DNA of 64,000 bases from positions 106,696 through 170,695 of the forward strand of contig JAXGGA010001075.1 in NCBI GenBank assembly GCA_038373865.1, in the 5' to 3' direction. The position numbers and the translations under genes were made by a program. Every line of letters starts with the position of its first letter. The stretch's first letter is position 1. The notes below the pieces were generated by a model. It was given only the letters and a program-made list of their open reading frames with translations, searched no databases and had not been told where the DNA came from. Positions 40,961 to 55,685 of this stretch are shown here, one piece after another. The DNA comes from Uloborus plumipes. Its lineage: Eukaryota > Arthropoda > Arachnida > Araneae > Uloboridae.

Positions 40961-41616
40961 TACAAGGTGTCCACTCCAATCGTGGACCAATAGCTAATTT
41001 CTAAACCGTTAGAGATAAGCATATAGTTTATTTAGGAAAAAATCTCCAAATTATGAAAGGAATTTTGGGTCTATTCAATGTTTTTCAAAAAATCAAATTT
41101 TGAAAGAGTTACGAAATTTAAATTTTTATACAGCCCACCAGTCCTATCAATCATATTTAGTAAAACATTCTTGACACTGTAACGTTTAAAACTAAAAAAA
41201 AAATCACTCTTCTACCACAAAAATTGACCGAGTTATGACGTTTTGAAAAACCAAGATTTTGAAGGATTTCGCATACGGTCCCTGAAGCGATCTCTGGATG
41301 ACGTCATGAAACAATGCAAAATCTTGATTTTTCAAAACTTCATAACTCGGTCAATTTTTGTGGTAGAAGAGTGATTTTTTTTTAGTTTTAAACGTTACAG
41401 TGTCAAGAATGTTTTACTAAATATGATTGATAGGACTGGGGGGCTGTATAAAAATTTAAATTTCGTAACTCTTTCAAAATTTGATTTTTTGAAAAACAGT
41501 GAATAGACCCAAAATTCCTTTCATAATTTGGAGATTTTTTCCTAAATAAACTATATGCTTATCTCTAACGGTTTAGAAATTAGCTATTGGTCCACGATTG
41601 GAATGGACACCCTGTA
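40961..41616. mobile_element. Foldback element family B, copy 2 (656 bp)
   Basis: Arms 40961-41260 and 41318-41616 surround a 57-nt loop; TA flanks at 40959-40960 and 41617-41618. Nearly identical to the copy at 11371-12025 across both arms and loop, including the TGACGTCA octamer in the loop (41299-41306). It lies in the CtBP intron between exons B and C and would be transcribed with the gene. Confidence 0.93.
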
Positions 41617-41706
41617 TATAAACATGATTTTCTATGTTACTAACAGTGGTGCTGCCATTAAGTCATTAAAGGATAGATGGTATGGTAGCACATAATTATC
41701 TCGCTC

Positions 41707-42198
41707 CAAGGGCGTAGCCAGGACTCAGGTTAAGGGGGTGCAAGTAGTGGCACCCCAACAGGTCAACTGTGACCTCTCAAAAAGTTCTTATCCGATACAA
41801 ATTGGCTGATGAAATTTGAAAACAGTGAGACAGTATTGCAAGGCTGAACTTCTTTATTTTGTTTATTATTTTTTCTTTTTTTTTTCTTTAATTAATTAAT
41901 TTATTTATTTTCGGGATGACTCACATCTCTTTTGGTAGACATAGATAAGTATGCATTCTCGTATTTTATTTATTTATTTTTTAATCATTCAGTAAAATTC
42001 TGAGTTTCATTCGGTATATTAAAAATTTTCTCCTCAAAAACAGGTAAGCTTACTATCATTTTCTGAAAAGTAATCAATACTAGATATAATAACGCAGTTT
42101 ATATAAAGTTCCTAAAAATTAGCATAAAAGTCAAATAAATAAAATGGGAGATCACAGTGACCTCCCATTGGCTTCTACACCCCCTAGTTACGCCCTTG
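41707..42198. mobile_element. hAT-like element family C, copy 1 (CAAGGGCGTAGCCAGGA)
   Basis: Left end CAAGGGCGTAGCCAGGACTC, right end CTAGTTACGCCCTTG. The flanking octamers TCTCGCTC and TCTCGTTC match at 7 of 8. It matches the element at 49426-50129 closely on both sides but lacks about 210 bp of that copy's middle. Each end has an AGGTCA-type palindrome (41760-41775, 42149-42163). Confidence 0.87.
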
Positions 42199-44676
<2,478 letters not shown>

Positions 44677-44679
44677 TAA

Positions 44680-45738
<1,059 letters not shown>

Positions 45739-45857
45739 CAGGGGTCTGCCCAGAATTTTCACAAGGTCCGTTTTTTGTGAAAAACTAAATAGTTTTGTAA
45801 AAAAAATCAAACGATTATGAAGAAAAAAAAATTGCAATAAAAAAAATTGAATTTATA

Positions 45858-46524
45858 CGAGGCGCGTTCAAAAAGTAAGGGCCGTTTGGTCACAGAAAAA
45901 AATATACTCATAAGAAAAAAAAATCATGTTTAGTTAGGTACAAACTTACTTTAATTCTCTACATAATCGCCGTTCACCTCTAAGCATTTTTCATACCGCT
46001 ACATCAGCTTCTTTAACACCTCTGCGTAGAAACTTGCCGCCTGAGAGTTGAACCAGTTGACAAGCGCTTTTGAGTACCTCTTCAGTTTCAAAATGTTGCC
46101 TACCTAGCCGCTGTTTAAGATGCAAGAGGAAGTCGTCGCTAGGTGCAAGATCGAGACTACGGTGGGTGGTCAAAAAGTTCTCAACGAAAATCTTAAATTT
46201 TTTCCTTGGTTTTGGCAGCAGTGTGAGGATTCGTGTTATCGGGGAGGAAGATTATGCCTGATGACAATTTCCCATAGTGTTTGTTTTGGATTGCACGCCT
46301 TAATTAGTCGACGAATCACAGAATGCAATTCACAGTTGGCGGGATCAACAATTTTCGTGGCCATTGTTCTTTGCATTCACGGACAACAATTTGACTTCAG
46401 AAATGAAATAAATGACGCTGTAGCTTCACAATGAGTCAGTTAATGGCCCAGCAGTAGTAAAACTGCTTCAAAGCGCAATTATTTAAATACAAGCAAACAG
46501 CCCTTACTTTTTGAACGCGCCTCA
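45858..46524 (-). mobile_element. Deleted mariner element with TA duplication
   Basis: Ends CGAGGCGCGTTCAAAAAGTA and TACTTTTTGAACGCGCCTCA are inverted and flanked by TA (45856-45857, 46525-46526). The inside keeps both ends of a mariner transposase on the minus strand but lacks most of the middle. 667 bp in total. Confidence 0.92.
45991..46364 (-). pseudogene. Mariner transposase remnant, N-terminus fused to C-terminal third
   Basis: On the minus strand from 46364 the frame reads MATKIVDPANCELHSVIRRL, like the N-terminal mariner motif CEVRxVIRFL. After a deletion junction near 46260 it reads LPDNTNPHTAAKT, corresponding to the second-Asp DNARPHTA motif, then DFR, ELFDHPP and, in a shifted frame, DLAPSDDFLLHLKQRLGRQH FETEE, which matches the YSPDLAPSD...LFPHLK block with the third Asp. 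Stops (TAA, TGA, TAG) and a frameshift break it. Most of the DNA-binding domain, the first Asp and their linker are gone. It cannot encode an active enzyme. Confidence 0.85.
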
Positions 46525-46990
46525 TACATACAGTAATATATTCAGGGGGTGATTGAGAGATGGCGCAAATTGCATCATTGAGATTTTTAGGTAGGAGTTT
46601 TTGTTGTCTCCCTTATGTATCATTCTCTTTTTCCAATCCGGATAATGTTAAATTATTCTAAATATAAATGGAAGATGTTTAAAATCTTATGATAATTGAA
46701 ACAAAAAGCAAAAAAACAAGATCGATTCATTATTTCACTTTCTGATAGAAGCCACTCTTAAAATACAAGGTATTTCGTTTGAAGTTTTTGAATTCAATAA
46801 AAAATAAAAGTAAATTTCATTTACTTTCCTCTTTAAAAACATATGAAACATCAATCCAATTCCTGTAGCCGATGCAAAGAGATTGCAGTTTTCAAAGTGA
46901 GAGAAGTCATGAGAGAGAATTTAAATGCGTAAAAATGTTTGTGAGGAAAAATCCTGGAAAAAATCATTATACTGAAGATGAGTTATACTA

Positions 46991-47163
46991 ATTATGAAAC
47001 ATTTAGATCTAATGAAATTTTTAATTTTCAAGTAGATTTTTCTTCGGTGTAAATTAAAAAAGGATTTAAATCAATGATTTAATAAAAAACAAAATAATTT
47101 TATTTAAATCGTTGACACCCTGTCAAAAACCATGAGCATGAGTGAAACTATTGGTTAAGTGTA
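46991..47163 (+). other. CtBP intron sequence
   Basis: Short AT-rich stretch between the hAT-like fragment and the large palindrome. Nothing recognised. Confidence 0.5.
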
Positions 47164-48976
47164 TTAAGAGCAAGAATCTGAGAGAGTGTCACGCCTGTGA
47201 TTCATGACCTCTCAGATTTTTTCCAAAAAATTACCAAATATTTATTATCTTATTGAAAGACCAAATCCAGAATGTTTTGCTCTAAAGTTAAGTTGTTTAG
47301 TTTTTATGGATCCCTAAAGTTGAAGGTGCGGCATCAAAAATTAAGCGGATTTTCAAGACATGGAAGTTGCTGTGAGCCAAATTTCTTACCAGGAACTGTT
47401 TAACTCCAATTTTCTTTTTGTATATGGAATATAGAAGGTTGAAACTTTACAAAATGAGTGTTAAGTTTGAGGTGAGTTGTTGCCATAAGGTAAGTGAAGG
47501 CCCTCAAAACAAGGCATTTTTGACGTTTTTTAGCGTTTTTGAGGTCCAAAAACAGCTTGTACATTACAGTTGGCACGGCAAAAGTAATTTCGTTTGAAAG
47601 ACCAGTGTAAGCACTTTAAAATAATGTATAAATAACCGATGAAAGTTCAACGTGCTTTTAGTTGCGTAAGGCCGAAATATGAAAAATGTCATATTTTAGC
47701 GATATTCAAATGGTCATAACTTCCTCTGCCAACAACATATTGAAATATTTTTTTTGCCAATGTCATACTCTATTCTTTGTCTTAACAGAACAGTTGAGTC
47801 CTTTGAGGCGAAATGTAAAAAATTTTTTTGCAAAAAATGTATTTTTTCCTGTGTATTTTTTGTAAAAAAAAATTTCACATTTCGCCTCAAAGAACTCAAC
47901 TGTTTTGTTAAGACAAAGAATAGAGTATGACATTGGCAAAGAAAATATTTCAATATGTTGTTGGCAGAGGAAGTTATGACCGTTTGAATATTGGTAAAAT
48001 ATGACATTTTTCATATTTCGGCCTTACGCAACTAAAAGTACGTTAAACTTTCCTCGGTTATTTATACATTATTTTAAAGTGCTTACACTGGTCTTTCAAA
48101 CGATACCACTTTTGCCGTGCCAACTGAAATGTACAAGCTGATTTTGAACCTTAAAAACGTCAAAAATGCCTTGTTTTGAGGGCCTTCACTGACCTTACGG
48201 CAACAACTTACCACAAATTTAACATTCATTTTGTAAAGTTTCAATCTTCTATATTCCATATACAAAAAGAAAATTGGAGTTCAACCGTTCCTGTGAAGAG
48301 TTTTGGCTCACAGTAACTTCTATGTCTTGAAAATCCGCTTAATTTTTGATGTCAACTTTAGGGGTCCATAAAAACTAAACAACTCAACTTTAGAGCAAAA
48401 CATTCTGGATTTGGTCTTTCAATAAGATAATAAACATTTGGTAATTTTTGGGAGAAAATCTGAGACAGTGGTCGGAAGTAGCGCGCTACAAGTAGCGAAA
48501 CTACTGTAGTAGCTACATTTTTTAGTAGTTTGTAGTGTAGCGCACTACTTTTTAAAAAAAGTAGTGTAGTGAGTAGCGCGATACAAAAATGTTGTAGTTT
48601 GTAGCGATTTCATAAAACTACTTTCTCATGAAGCAAAAAAAAAAAAAAAAATTCAATCGCGTCTGACTGGCGCATATCGTACACGATTTCCTTTGCGAAA
48701 GCAGTGAGAAAAATGAATCATACAAATTCGAGCTGACCTCAGGCATATCATTTTGACGCCATAAGTTCTGTATGTTAGACGGCATTGGTTTCTTTGGCGT
48801 CACCATTTTCATATTCCGCCAATATTTGCATTGAATATAGTGTATGGCTGAGGAAGGAAAATTTATGAATGAGCGATAACTGAGTGTTAGTGTTTTATAG
48901 CAACCGAGAATGTCATGTAAATGAATGCTTTAGCGCTCAATGCTCAATTGGATTATTGTTCCAATGTCCACCAAAC

Positions 48977-49160
48977 ATGGCAGCAATTTTAATAGAAGAG
49001 GATACAAATTTGATAGAAGATGACAATATCGAGCTGCCCTGGCCGGCGTATAATAAATACTTCACAGTTATTGAAATGATTTTCGTGCAAACTTTGCACT
49101 TTGAACAAAAAACTTTCTGTTTCTAAGTCATCCGCATACAATTTAAAACTGCATATTGAA
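48977..49160 (+). pseudogene. hAT transposase N-terminal exon remnant with BED zinc finger, frameshifted
   Basis: From the ATG at 48977 the frame reads MAAILIEEDTNLIEDDNIEL PWPAYNKYFTVIEM. It then shifts by one base to CKLCTLNKKLSVSKSSAYNL KLHIE and stops at a donor-like GAA|GTAAGT (49160/49161). Cys-x2-Cys followed by SSAYNLKLHI is the layout of a BED-type zinc finger at the start of hAT transposases, where it binds the transposon ends. The second His falls after the intron and was not located. The frameshift lies near 49085-49090. The catalytic RNase H-like domain is absent, so this is a broken leftover of the element's own gene. Confidence 0.75.
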
Positions 49161-49425
49161 GTAAGTTAAGCATTTTTAGTTATGTTTCACACTTCAGATA
49201 GCTTATTTATTAATATTTCATAATGAATACTAGTACCGTTTAGTATGTTTTTCATATTTCTTTAGTTTTGCTACTTTAGTGACGGAGTATTGAAAAATAT
49301 TAAAATAATAAAAATCAATTATTAAATATTTTTGACATCATTTGACACAATTGGAAAAACGTTTTCATTTCATTTTATCGGTGGTGTATTAATAGGGATG
49401 GTGTTCAGACCGAGACCCAACTCCC

Positions 49426-50129
49426 CAAGGGCGTAGCCAGGACTCACGTTAGGGGGGTGCAAGCAGTGGCACCCCAATAGGAGGTCACTGTGACCCCCAA
49501 AAAGTTCTTATCCGATACAAATTGGCTGATGATATTTGAAAACAGTGAGACAGTATTGCAAGGCTGAACTTCATTTTATTATATTTTTTTTCTTTAATTA
49601 ATTAATTTATTCATTTTTGTGATGCCTCACGTCTCTTTTGGTAGACATAGATAAGAATGCATTTTTTTAATCATTCAGTAAAGTTCTGAGTTTCATTCGG
49701 TAAATTAAAAATTTTCTCCTCAAAAACAGGCAAGCTTACTTATAATATTTCACCCTAAAATTTTTATTCTTCGCATACTCAGATTAAAAAAGTTGTTTTC
49801 ATGCTAAAAGACAAATTTGGGTTTGGTACAAGGATCCGTGTTAGGTAAAGAATGAAGCTGATTTTCTGATGTGGCGCCAAGGACTTAAAACTTATCTGTG
49901 GGAGAGGAGGCGAAGGGGGGGGGGGGAGACTCTCAATGACCGAATGAAATTCCAAATTTCACCGAGTAATAAAATACGAACTTATTTGTCTGCATCAGAA
50001 TGTTACAATGAAAAGCAGGAAAGGGGACAAAATCGTTTGTCAAAAAAATAAATAAAATGGGAGGTCACAGTGACCTCCCATTGAGTCTGATCTAGGGGGT
50101 GCAGCTGCACCCCCCTAACTACGCCCTTG
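49426..50129. mobile_element. hAT-like element family C, copy 2 (704 bp)
   Basis: Ends CAAGGGCGTAGCCAGGACTC and CTAACTACGCCCTTG. Matches copy 1 (41707-42198) at both ends, with about 210 bp of extra middle sequence. The flanks CCAACTCC and CCAACCCC suggest an 8-bp duplication offset by one base. Inserted in the hAT at 48466-50347, making it the youngest layer there. Confidence 0.87.
50058..50080. promoter_or_regulatory. Perfect AGGTCA palindrome (IR3-type site) in family C element
   Basis: AGGTCACAGTGACCT (50062-50076), extended by matching flanks to a 23-bp palindrome, is identical in layout to a nuclear-receptor inverted repeat with 3-bp spacer. Similar sites lie at the other end of this copy (49482-49496) and at both ends of copy 1. 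They may serve as transposase sites rather than receptor sites. Confidence 0.4.
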
Positions 50130-51547
50130 CCAACCCCCTTGAAACTCAAAATTAAATTCCTACAATGAAAATTCAATTTTTTTTCTCATATGTTTTTGAA
50201 AAGTAGCGAAGTAGCGACTACTTTTCAAAAGTAGTGTAGCGCGCTACATTAAAAAAAAAGTAGTTGTAGCTGTAGTTAACTACATTTATAAGAAAGTAGT
50301 TGTAGTTGTAGTTCGCTACAAAAAATATGTAGTTTTTCCAACCACTGATCTGAGAGGTCATGAATCACCACATAATGCTAGGCGTGACAGTTTCTCAGAT
50401 TCTTGCTCTTAAAATCATTCAGCACTGTTGAAGTCATTTTCAGCCGATTAATCAACTGAAGTTTATTTTGCATTGTTTCTTATTCTAAGTACAAGTAATT
50501 GTAATGGAAAGGAAAAAAATATTCAGCCAATCAATCGACTAAAATTGACCAAGTGGCCAGGTACTGTTGACAGCTGATTCATCAGTGCATCCCAAATTTT
50601 AAACTACATAAGCTAAAATTGAGGTCCTTTTTAGGTCCCTTTTTCTCTTGGGACAACCAACAAATCTGTTAGGACCCTTGTCACTCACATTATATGATAA
50701 TGAAAGATTTTGTGTAATAGAGTATCTCTTTCTAAATATTTAAATACGGAAACCAACCATTATTATTATTGCTTTGTGATTTGATCATAAATTTAATTGG
50801 TGAATAGTTCTTAGTATTAATATTTCATTCTACATTAAAACACATATTTTATGTTATACACCAGGTAAAGAGTCCAAGCTGTGACAGATTGACTGACCAG
50901 TGTAATATTTTTGGCAGAACATTACCAATAAATTTTTGCTGATTTCTGCTCCTACTTTTATAAATTTCCAAAGATTTACTGACTACTTTTGCAAGAAATA
51001 TATTTCTTCAATATTATTTTGTAATGTATTGAATGTCGAAGCAGATGAACCAGGGGTTATTGTGCACATTTTTTTAAAAATTATGTGTCAATTGTTGAGC
51101 TATATGAAATAAAATTGAATAATTTCAAAAACACATGTTTAAACATTTTGTGTAAATGCAACTATAGATTTTCTGTTATGATCTGCTTAATATGCTTGCA
51201 TTTTGTAACTGCAATGTGGTGCAGACATACAGAAAAATTCTACAACACTCACTGAAGTGTGGATACATATATGCTTTTGATGACCTTCATGACCTTCTGC
51301 TCCTGTTAGTAGGAGGGGCAGAATTTAGTATGTTTATTCCGGACCCATAGGGAAGATTAAAAAATATCCAGCTTTCTACCAACTACTTTCGAATTTAACT
51401 TTCAGTCACAGGACTGTTATTTTGAAAAACAGCTTTGTTGGAATTCCCCTCCCCCTTTTAGAAAGAAAAAAATTGGGGTGGGGAGGGTTTTTTTGTCTTA
51501 AAAATACAGCCAGTATTAATATATTGGGAAGGATTATAGTAATTTTA

Positions 51548-51783
51548 GGGGCTGTCCATAAATGGTCACTTTTTCTCAACATACTTGACCTTCTCCCCCT
51601 AGTCACTTTGTGTTACACTTCACCTTATCCCTTTTCTTGTCAAATGCCAAACAATATTACATAAACATTGTTATATATATAAAAAGTGTTTCAAACAAAG
51701 TATTTTTCCCCCTTCCCTCCCTTTGTTAAACTTAGTTTCACCCCCTACTCCTTAAAATGTGACATCATTTGTGGAGGACCTCT
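51548..51783. repeat. Short inverted-end element (GGGGCTGTCCATAAATG)
   Basis: Left GGGGCTGTCCATAAATGGTCA and, reverse-complemented, right AGAGGTCCTCCACAAATGAT share an imperfect terminal repeat. The body has CCCCCT stretches on both sides. Likely a MITE; boundaries approximate. Confidence 0.5.
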
Positions 51784-51907
51784 CATACAAAACTTTTGAT
51801 TCTGGCTACAGCTGGCTGCAAAGCATTGCTACCAGAGAGTAGCATTTGGCTGATGTGGAACATAATTAGCTGCAGTACCAGTTATTTAGGAAAGATATTA
51901 GTCTTTT

Positions 51908-52055
51908 AGTACGCAGAACTGCCGGCCCTCCCTTTTTTTGTTCCATTTATTGACTTCTCCCGTTTTTTATTCAATTTTTGTATTTTCTTATTTTCTTTCA
52001 AAATTGAGTTACATTTTTATGTTTAAATTATAGTTATTCACAGCCCCAACAGATT
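51908..52055 (+). repeat. Dispersed pyrimidine-rich repeat family E, copy 2
   Basis: Matches 26098-26300, both ending ATAGTTATTCACAGCCC. Boundaries approximate. Confidence 0.5.
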
Positions 52056-52463
52056 GCGTGGCTATCAGTGCTGATCTGTACACAATTATCGTAAAGCGGG
52101 GCCATTTTCGTTGATGCCTGCCGCTGAATACCACCTGCTGCAAAACTTTTTTACCGGTTTTGCGCCGAAGGTGGTTCAAAACCTTCCATCTTCAGCTCAA
52201 ATGACAATATTTTTATTTCTGTTTTATTCTCAATGTTTTAAACCGTAAAATAGAAGATTTACTTAGTGGGATAATTCTGCAGTTTTAACATACTAAAAAA
52301 TAATATGAAATGACTATTAAAAAAATTCATATAATTAGAAGAAGGATGATGAAAACAAAAAATTTGCTTTTAAGCTATTGCATATTGGACCTCTAAATAA
52401 TTTTTTTTTGGCCTGAGGAATTATGATGCTAAAAAGTTTAAAACAAACACAATGCATAAGTAA

Positions 52464-52495
<32 letters not shown>

Positions 52496-52907
52496 AACTG
52501 ATAACATATGAAATTTGAAGCATGGTCATAATTTTTTGAATATTTTACTGAAGTATAATTTTATGTATACTCATTTAAAAATGTTCATTTATTTTATCAA
52601 ATAAGCAATCATATAAATTTTCTTAATAGGCATTTCAAAGATAGTTTGTTAAATGTGTACATTTTGAAGTAATTTGTGACATATTATTGTTAAATAATTA
52701 ATGCAATTATTTTTTTTTAAATGAAATTGTACTAACACAACAATGAACTGTCAATGCTGAAGCTTGCTAGCAAGTAAACCATTTTTTCCAGGCCTATTTT
52801 TCCCCCAAAAATATATGAAGGGGGGGTGTTAGAGTATTATACTCAATGGATAATACATTGGAAAACAAAAATCACCTACTTGAACCCTTTTCTGTACATA
52901 GTTGAAA

Positions 52908-53075
52908 AATCTTTAAAGAACTACGAATTAATATATGATGTTACGTTAGGCTACTTTAAACTAGAAATACTGGACAAAACATTTTTTGTTCATTATAGCA
53001 TCATTTAAAATCTCCCCTTTTCTCCCTTGAAGTTTTGACCAGATGTTCTGTTTTTCTTTTCATAAGATTGGCAGG
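52908..53075 (+). repeat. Dispersed repeat family F, copy 2
   Basis: Matches 35310-35505: GGCTACTTTAAACTAGAAATAC, TTTTTTGTTCATTATAGCAT and a later AGGTCTG block in the same order. Confidence 0.65.
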
Positions 53076-53198
53076 TCTGTGTACGATAAAAAGTACTTTT
53101 CCGAGAAGGTGTAATGTTATTTCTAGTATCTAAGGTGACCTTTTTGTTCTAGTATAATTTCAGAAAATTATTCAATATGCTAATAAATACTGCATTAA

Positions 53199-53714
53199 CC
53201 CATTAATGCCTGACATTTTGTTTTCCAAAGATATTTTGTATACTGGTTATAAACAGTGCCTAATAGATAGGAAAAATAATAAAAAAAATATTATGTAAAA
53301 AATAATTTTTGTATTAAGGAAAGAAAAATCGTCCCTTAAAAGTTACAATAGACCCCAGAGGGTACATGCTTATTTAACTAAAAAAAAAAAGTATGCCTAC
53401 GATATAATATTTAAAAAGACATTTTATAAGAAGAAATGAAATCAGAAATTAACATAAACTGGGAAGCTGGGAATCACTTTGAAAAGTTAGCTTTTTTTCT
53501 TGAGATTGTGAACGATGTCATTTTTGACAAACATCATATTAAAACTGCTACAGAACACACTTTACAATGGTTATATGCTGCAATCTGTTAATAACGAATT
53601 GAAACAATACCGAGGTACCCACTGATCATTATTATTTGGTTGAAATGTTCATTTTGGGGGAATTCAGACCCTTTTTTGGACCGTCCCTAAAAAGGGACGC
53701 TAGGCATTAATGGA
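53199..53714. mobile_element. piggyBac-type MITE, TTAA flanks
   Basis: TTAA|CCCATTAATGCCT at the left and AGGCATTAATGGA|TTAA at the right (TTAA at 53195-53198 and 53715-53718). A CCC start next to TTAA is typical of piggyBac-like ends. 516 bp, no coding capacity. Confidence 0.82.
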
Positions 53715-53764
53715 TTAACTACTATGTAAAATAATATCTTTGCACAGTCATTGTTCTGTTTTAA

Positions 53765-54013
<249 letters not shown>

Positions 54014-54449
54014 TAGTATCCAGCTACTTGAAAATAATACATTTTGAAGTATAAAATGAACTGTATGCAGACATGTGATTTTTCTCGTGTTTTTACTAAA
54101 TTTAGCGAGTAATATGCAGTGGAAAAAAAGAATATTGTAATTTTTCAGTGCAAAATAAGATTTCGAAATTTAACTTTTATACTATATTTACTTACTAATC
54201 AGTGTATGTCTGTATTTTTATTGGCATTCTGTAATTATGGAATTTATTATCTACACTTTTCTGTTTCAACTTGTGGTCCTGGCTTTTGTAGAAATTTATA
54301 CACTTTGTATTCCTGACTTCCAAAGCAATGTGCCCTTTCAATGCCTTATGGCAAGATTACTGGCATTGTTATTTTAATTAATAGTTTTTCAACTATATTT
54401 AGCAATACTTAATCACATTGAAATAAGCTTACTGCTATCTCTTTTTAAG

Positions 54450-54811
54450 GTCCATTGAAAGATGCACCCAACCTAATATGCACACCACATGCAGCATGGT
54501 ATAGTGATGCAAGCTCTACTGAACTTCGTGAAATGGCTGCAAGTGAAATTAGGAGGGCGATTGTTGGTCGTATCCCAGACTCACTTCGGAATTGTGTGAA
54601 CAAAGAATATTTTGTGAGTAGTGGATATGGTGAAAGTATTAATGGAGCTGGTGGTTACAACTATAATCCAATGGGCGTTCCGCATTCCACCACTATAGAA
54701 CCCTTATCAACATCACCAGCCATCCCTACACCTCATTCACAGCCGCATTCTACTCTTCAAGATACTCCTAATCATATGACCCCAAAGCCTGAGAGTTCTG
54801 AAGTTCATTAG
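54450..54811 (+). CDS. CtBP: CtBP terminal coding exon F: catalytic His and C-terminal tail
   Basis: The acceptor TCTTTTTAAG precedes 54450. Reads [20 protein letters not shown], then [20 protein letters not shown], and on through [13 protein letters not shown] into the tail, ending at TAG (54809-54811). The catalytic His (TPHAAW, residue 302) and the pocket Trp (residue 305) are present. The last 64 residues, [20 protein letters not shown] through to ESSEVH, are rich in Ser, Thr, Pro and His and probably unstructured. [13 protein letters not shown] resembles the NGAAYRYPPGV stretch of the vertebrate tail, and PKPE near the end resembles the vertebrate sumoylation site (VKPE). A GTGAGT at 54614 follows KEYF exactly, see findings. 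Confidence 0.96.
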
Positions 54812-55367
54812 CTCTTCCGCCTCCTTTTGCCGTGCCATGAATTGCATCCCACCTATTTCAGTGCAGCAAGTCAAGGCTCTTTTACTGAGACAGCTTTAAC
54901 AGTCCTTTGCAGGATGTTAAATTGCCTCCATTCATGTAGTTTGTTTGGAGATGTGTTATTTTATGAGCCATCCAGTTATGTGATTCAAGAGAACTTAATG
55001 ATATTTAGAGAATGAATGAATGCCTTCTCCCTCAGTTGTTGCTGAACATTTTTATAATAGATTTGTAAAAAAGATAAAAGAAAAAAAACTGATAAAAAAA
55101 TTAGCATTTATGATGTGAACATTGAAAATTAAAGACAAAATAAAAGGTGGGTATTATGCACCATAGTCCGGCCACATCTTAATACAGTCATTGTTAATCT
55201 TGTATAAATACAAGATTTATTGATGTGTAAAAAATGATAATCGAAATCAAAGGACATGAGTTTTCAATTTTTAGTCAAAAACTTGCATCAGGTTGGAACT
55301 TTCAAGTTACTATCGAGTGGTAGTCTTCATTGTAAAACCACTCTGAGAGAGATATACATATATATAC

Positions 55368-55369
55368 AT

Positions 55370-55443
<74 letters not shown>
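55368..55443. repeat. (TA)n microsatellite 1, about 34 units
   Basis: Pure TA from about 55376, preceded by ATACATATATATACATACAC. Self-complementary. The Tyr-Ile open frame over it is an artefact. Confidence 0.98.
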
Positions 55444-55448
<5 letters not shown>

Positions 55449-55646
55449 GATTTTGTTACTGTGTGAAGAAACCTTTGTAGCATAATGGAGAAGAAAGATT
55501 AAAATTATTCTGCCTATAACTACAGCCTTATTATATCAGGGAATCAAGTGCAGAAGGTTTCTTCTCTCTTCTACCATCAGCAAGCTTCATATGAATTCTC
55601 GAAAACAAAAACTCTTAGTGTGTAACATAAAAATGCATTCAATCTG

Positions 55647-55647
<1 letters not shown>

Positions 55648-55682
<35 letters not shown>
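55648..55682. repeat. (TA)n microsatellite 2, about 17 units
   Basis: Pure AT dinucleotide run in the probable 3' UTR. Confidence 0.98.

Positions 55683-55685
<3 letters not shown>

Larger units (their letters stand above)
45739..46990. mobile_element. hAT-like CAGGG element, copy 2 (partial, split by a mariner)
   Basis: 45739-45857 matches 1638-1760 (CAGGGGTCTGCCCAG, CACAAGGTCCGTTTTTTGTG). After the mariner, 46790-46930 matches 1790-1930 (CCTGTAGCCGATGCAAAGAG, TTGCAGTTTTC). The right end of copy 1 is not found here, so this copy is truncated. Confidence 0.7.
48466..50347 (+). mobile_element. hAT element with 8-bp target duplication ATCTGAGA, in the palindrome's right arm
   Basis: Ends CAGTGGTCGGAAGTAGCG and TTTTTCCAACCACTG; perfect duplication ATCTGAGA at 48458-48465 and 50348-50355. 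Dense subterminal GTAGTGTAGCG/GCGCTAC repeats sit at both sides (48480-48610 and 50205-50335). It contains a BED-finger exon remnant (48977-49160) and a nested family C element (49426-50129). Confidence 0.95.
47164..50412. mobile_element. TTAA-bounded foldback element (about 1.37 kb palindrome), split by a hAT
   Basis: The left arm 47168-47847 pairs with 47850-48465 plus 50356-50408. Centre is near 47848, with almost no loop. Both ends lie at TTAA (47164-47167 and 50409-50412), and pairing stops there, compatible with a TTAA target duplication. The right arm is interrupted by the hAT at 48466-50347. With the hAT removed, arms are about 680 bp each. Open frames over the arms are mirror shadows. 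It lies within the intron between CtBP exons D and E. Confidence 0.88.
50413..53198 (+). other. CtBP intron sequence
   Basis: Contains an inverted-end repeat (51548-51783), family E copy 2 (51908-52055), a 28-base-class poly-T run near 52463-52490 and family F copy 2 (52908-53075). No gene recognised. Confidence 0.55.

Noticed and set aside
47714..48265. Several 60-97 codon minus-strand frames
   Set aside because: They sit on the palindrome arms and mirror each other; they are by-products of the inverted repeat.
55256..55450. Tyr-Ile repeat protein
   Set aside because: Translation of a (TA)n microsatellite.
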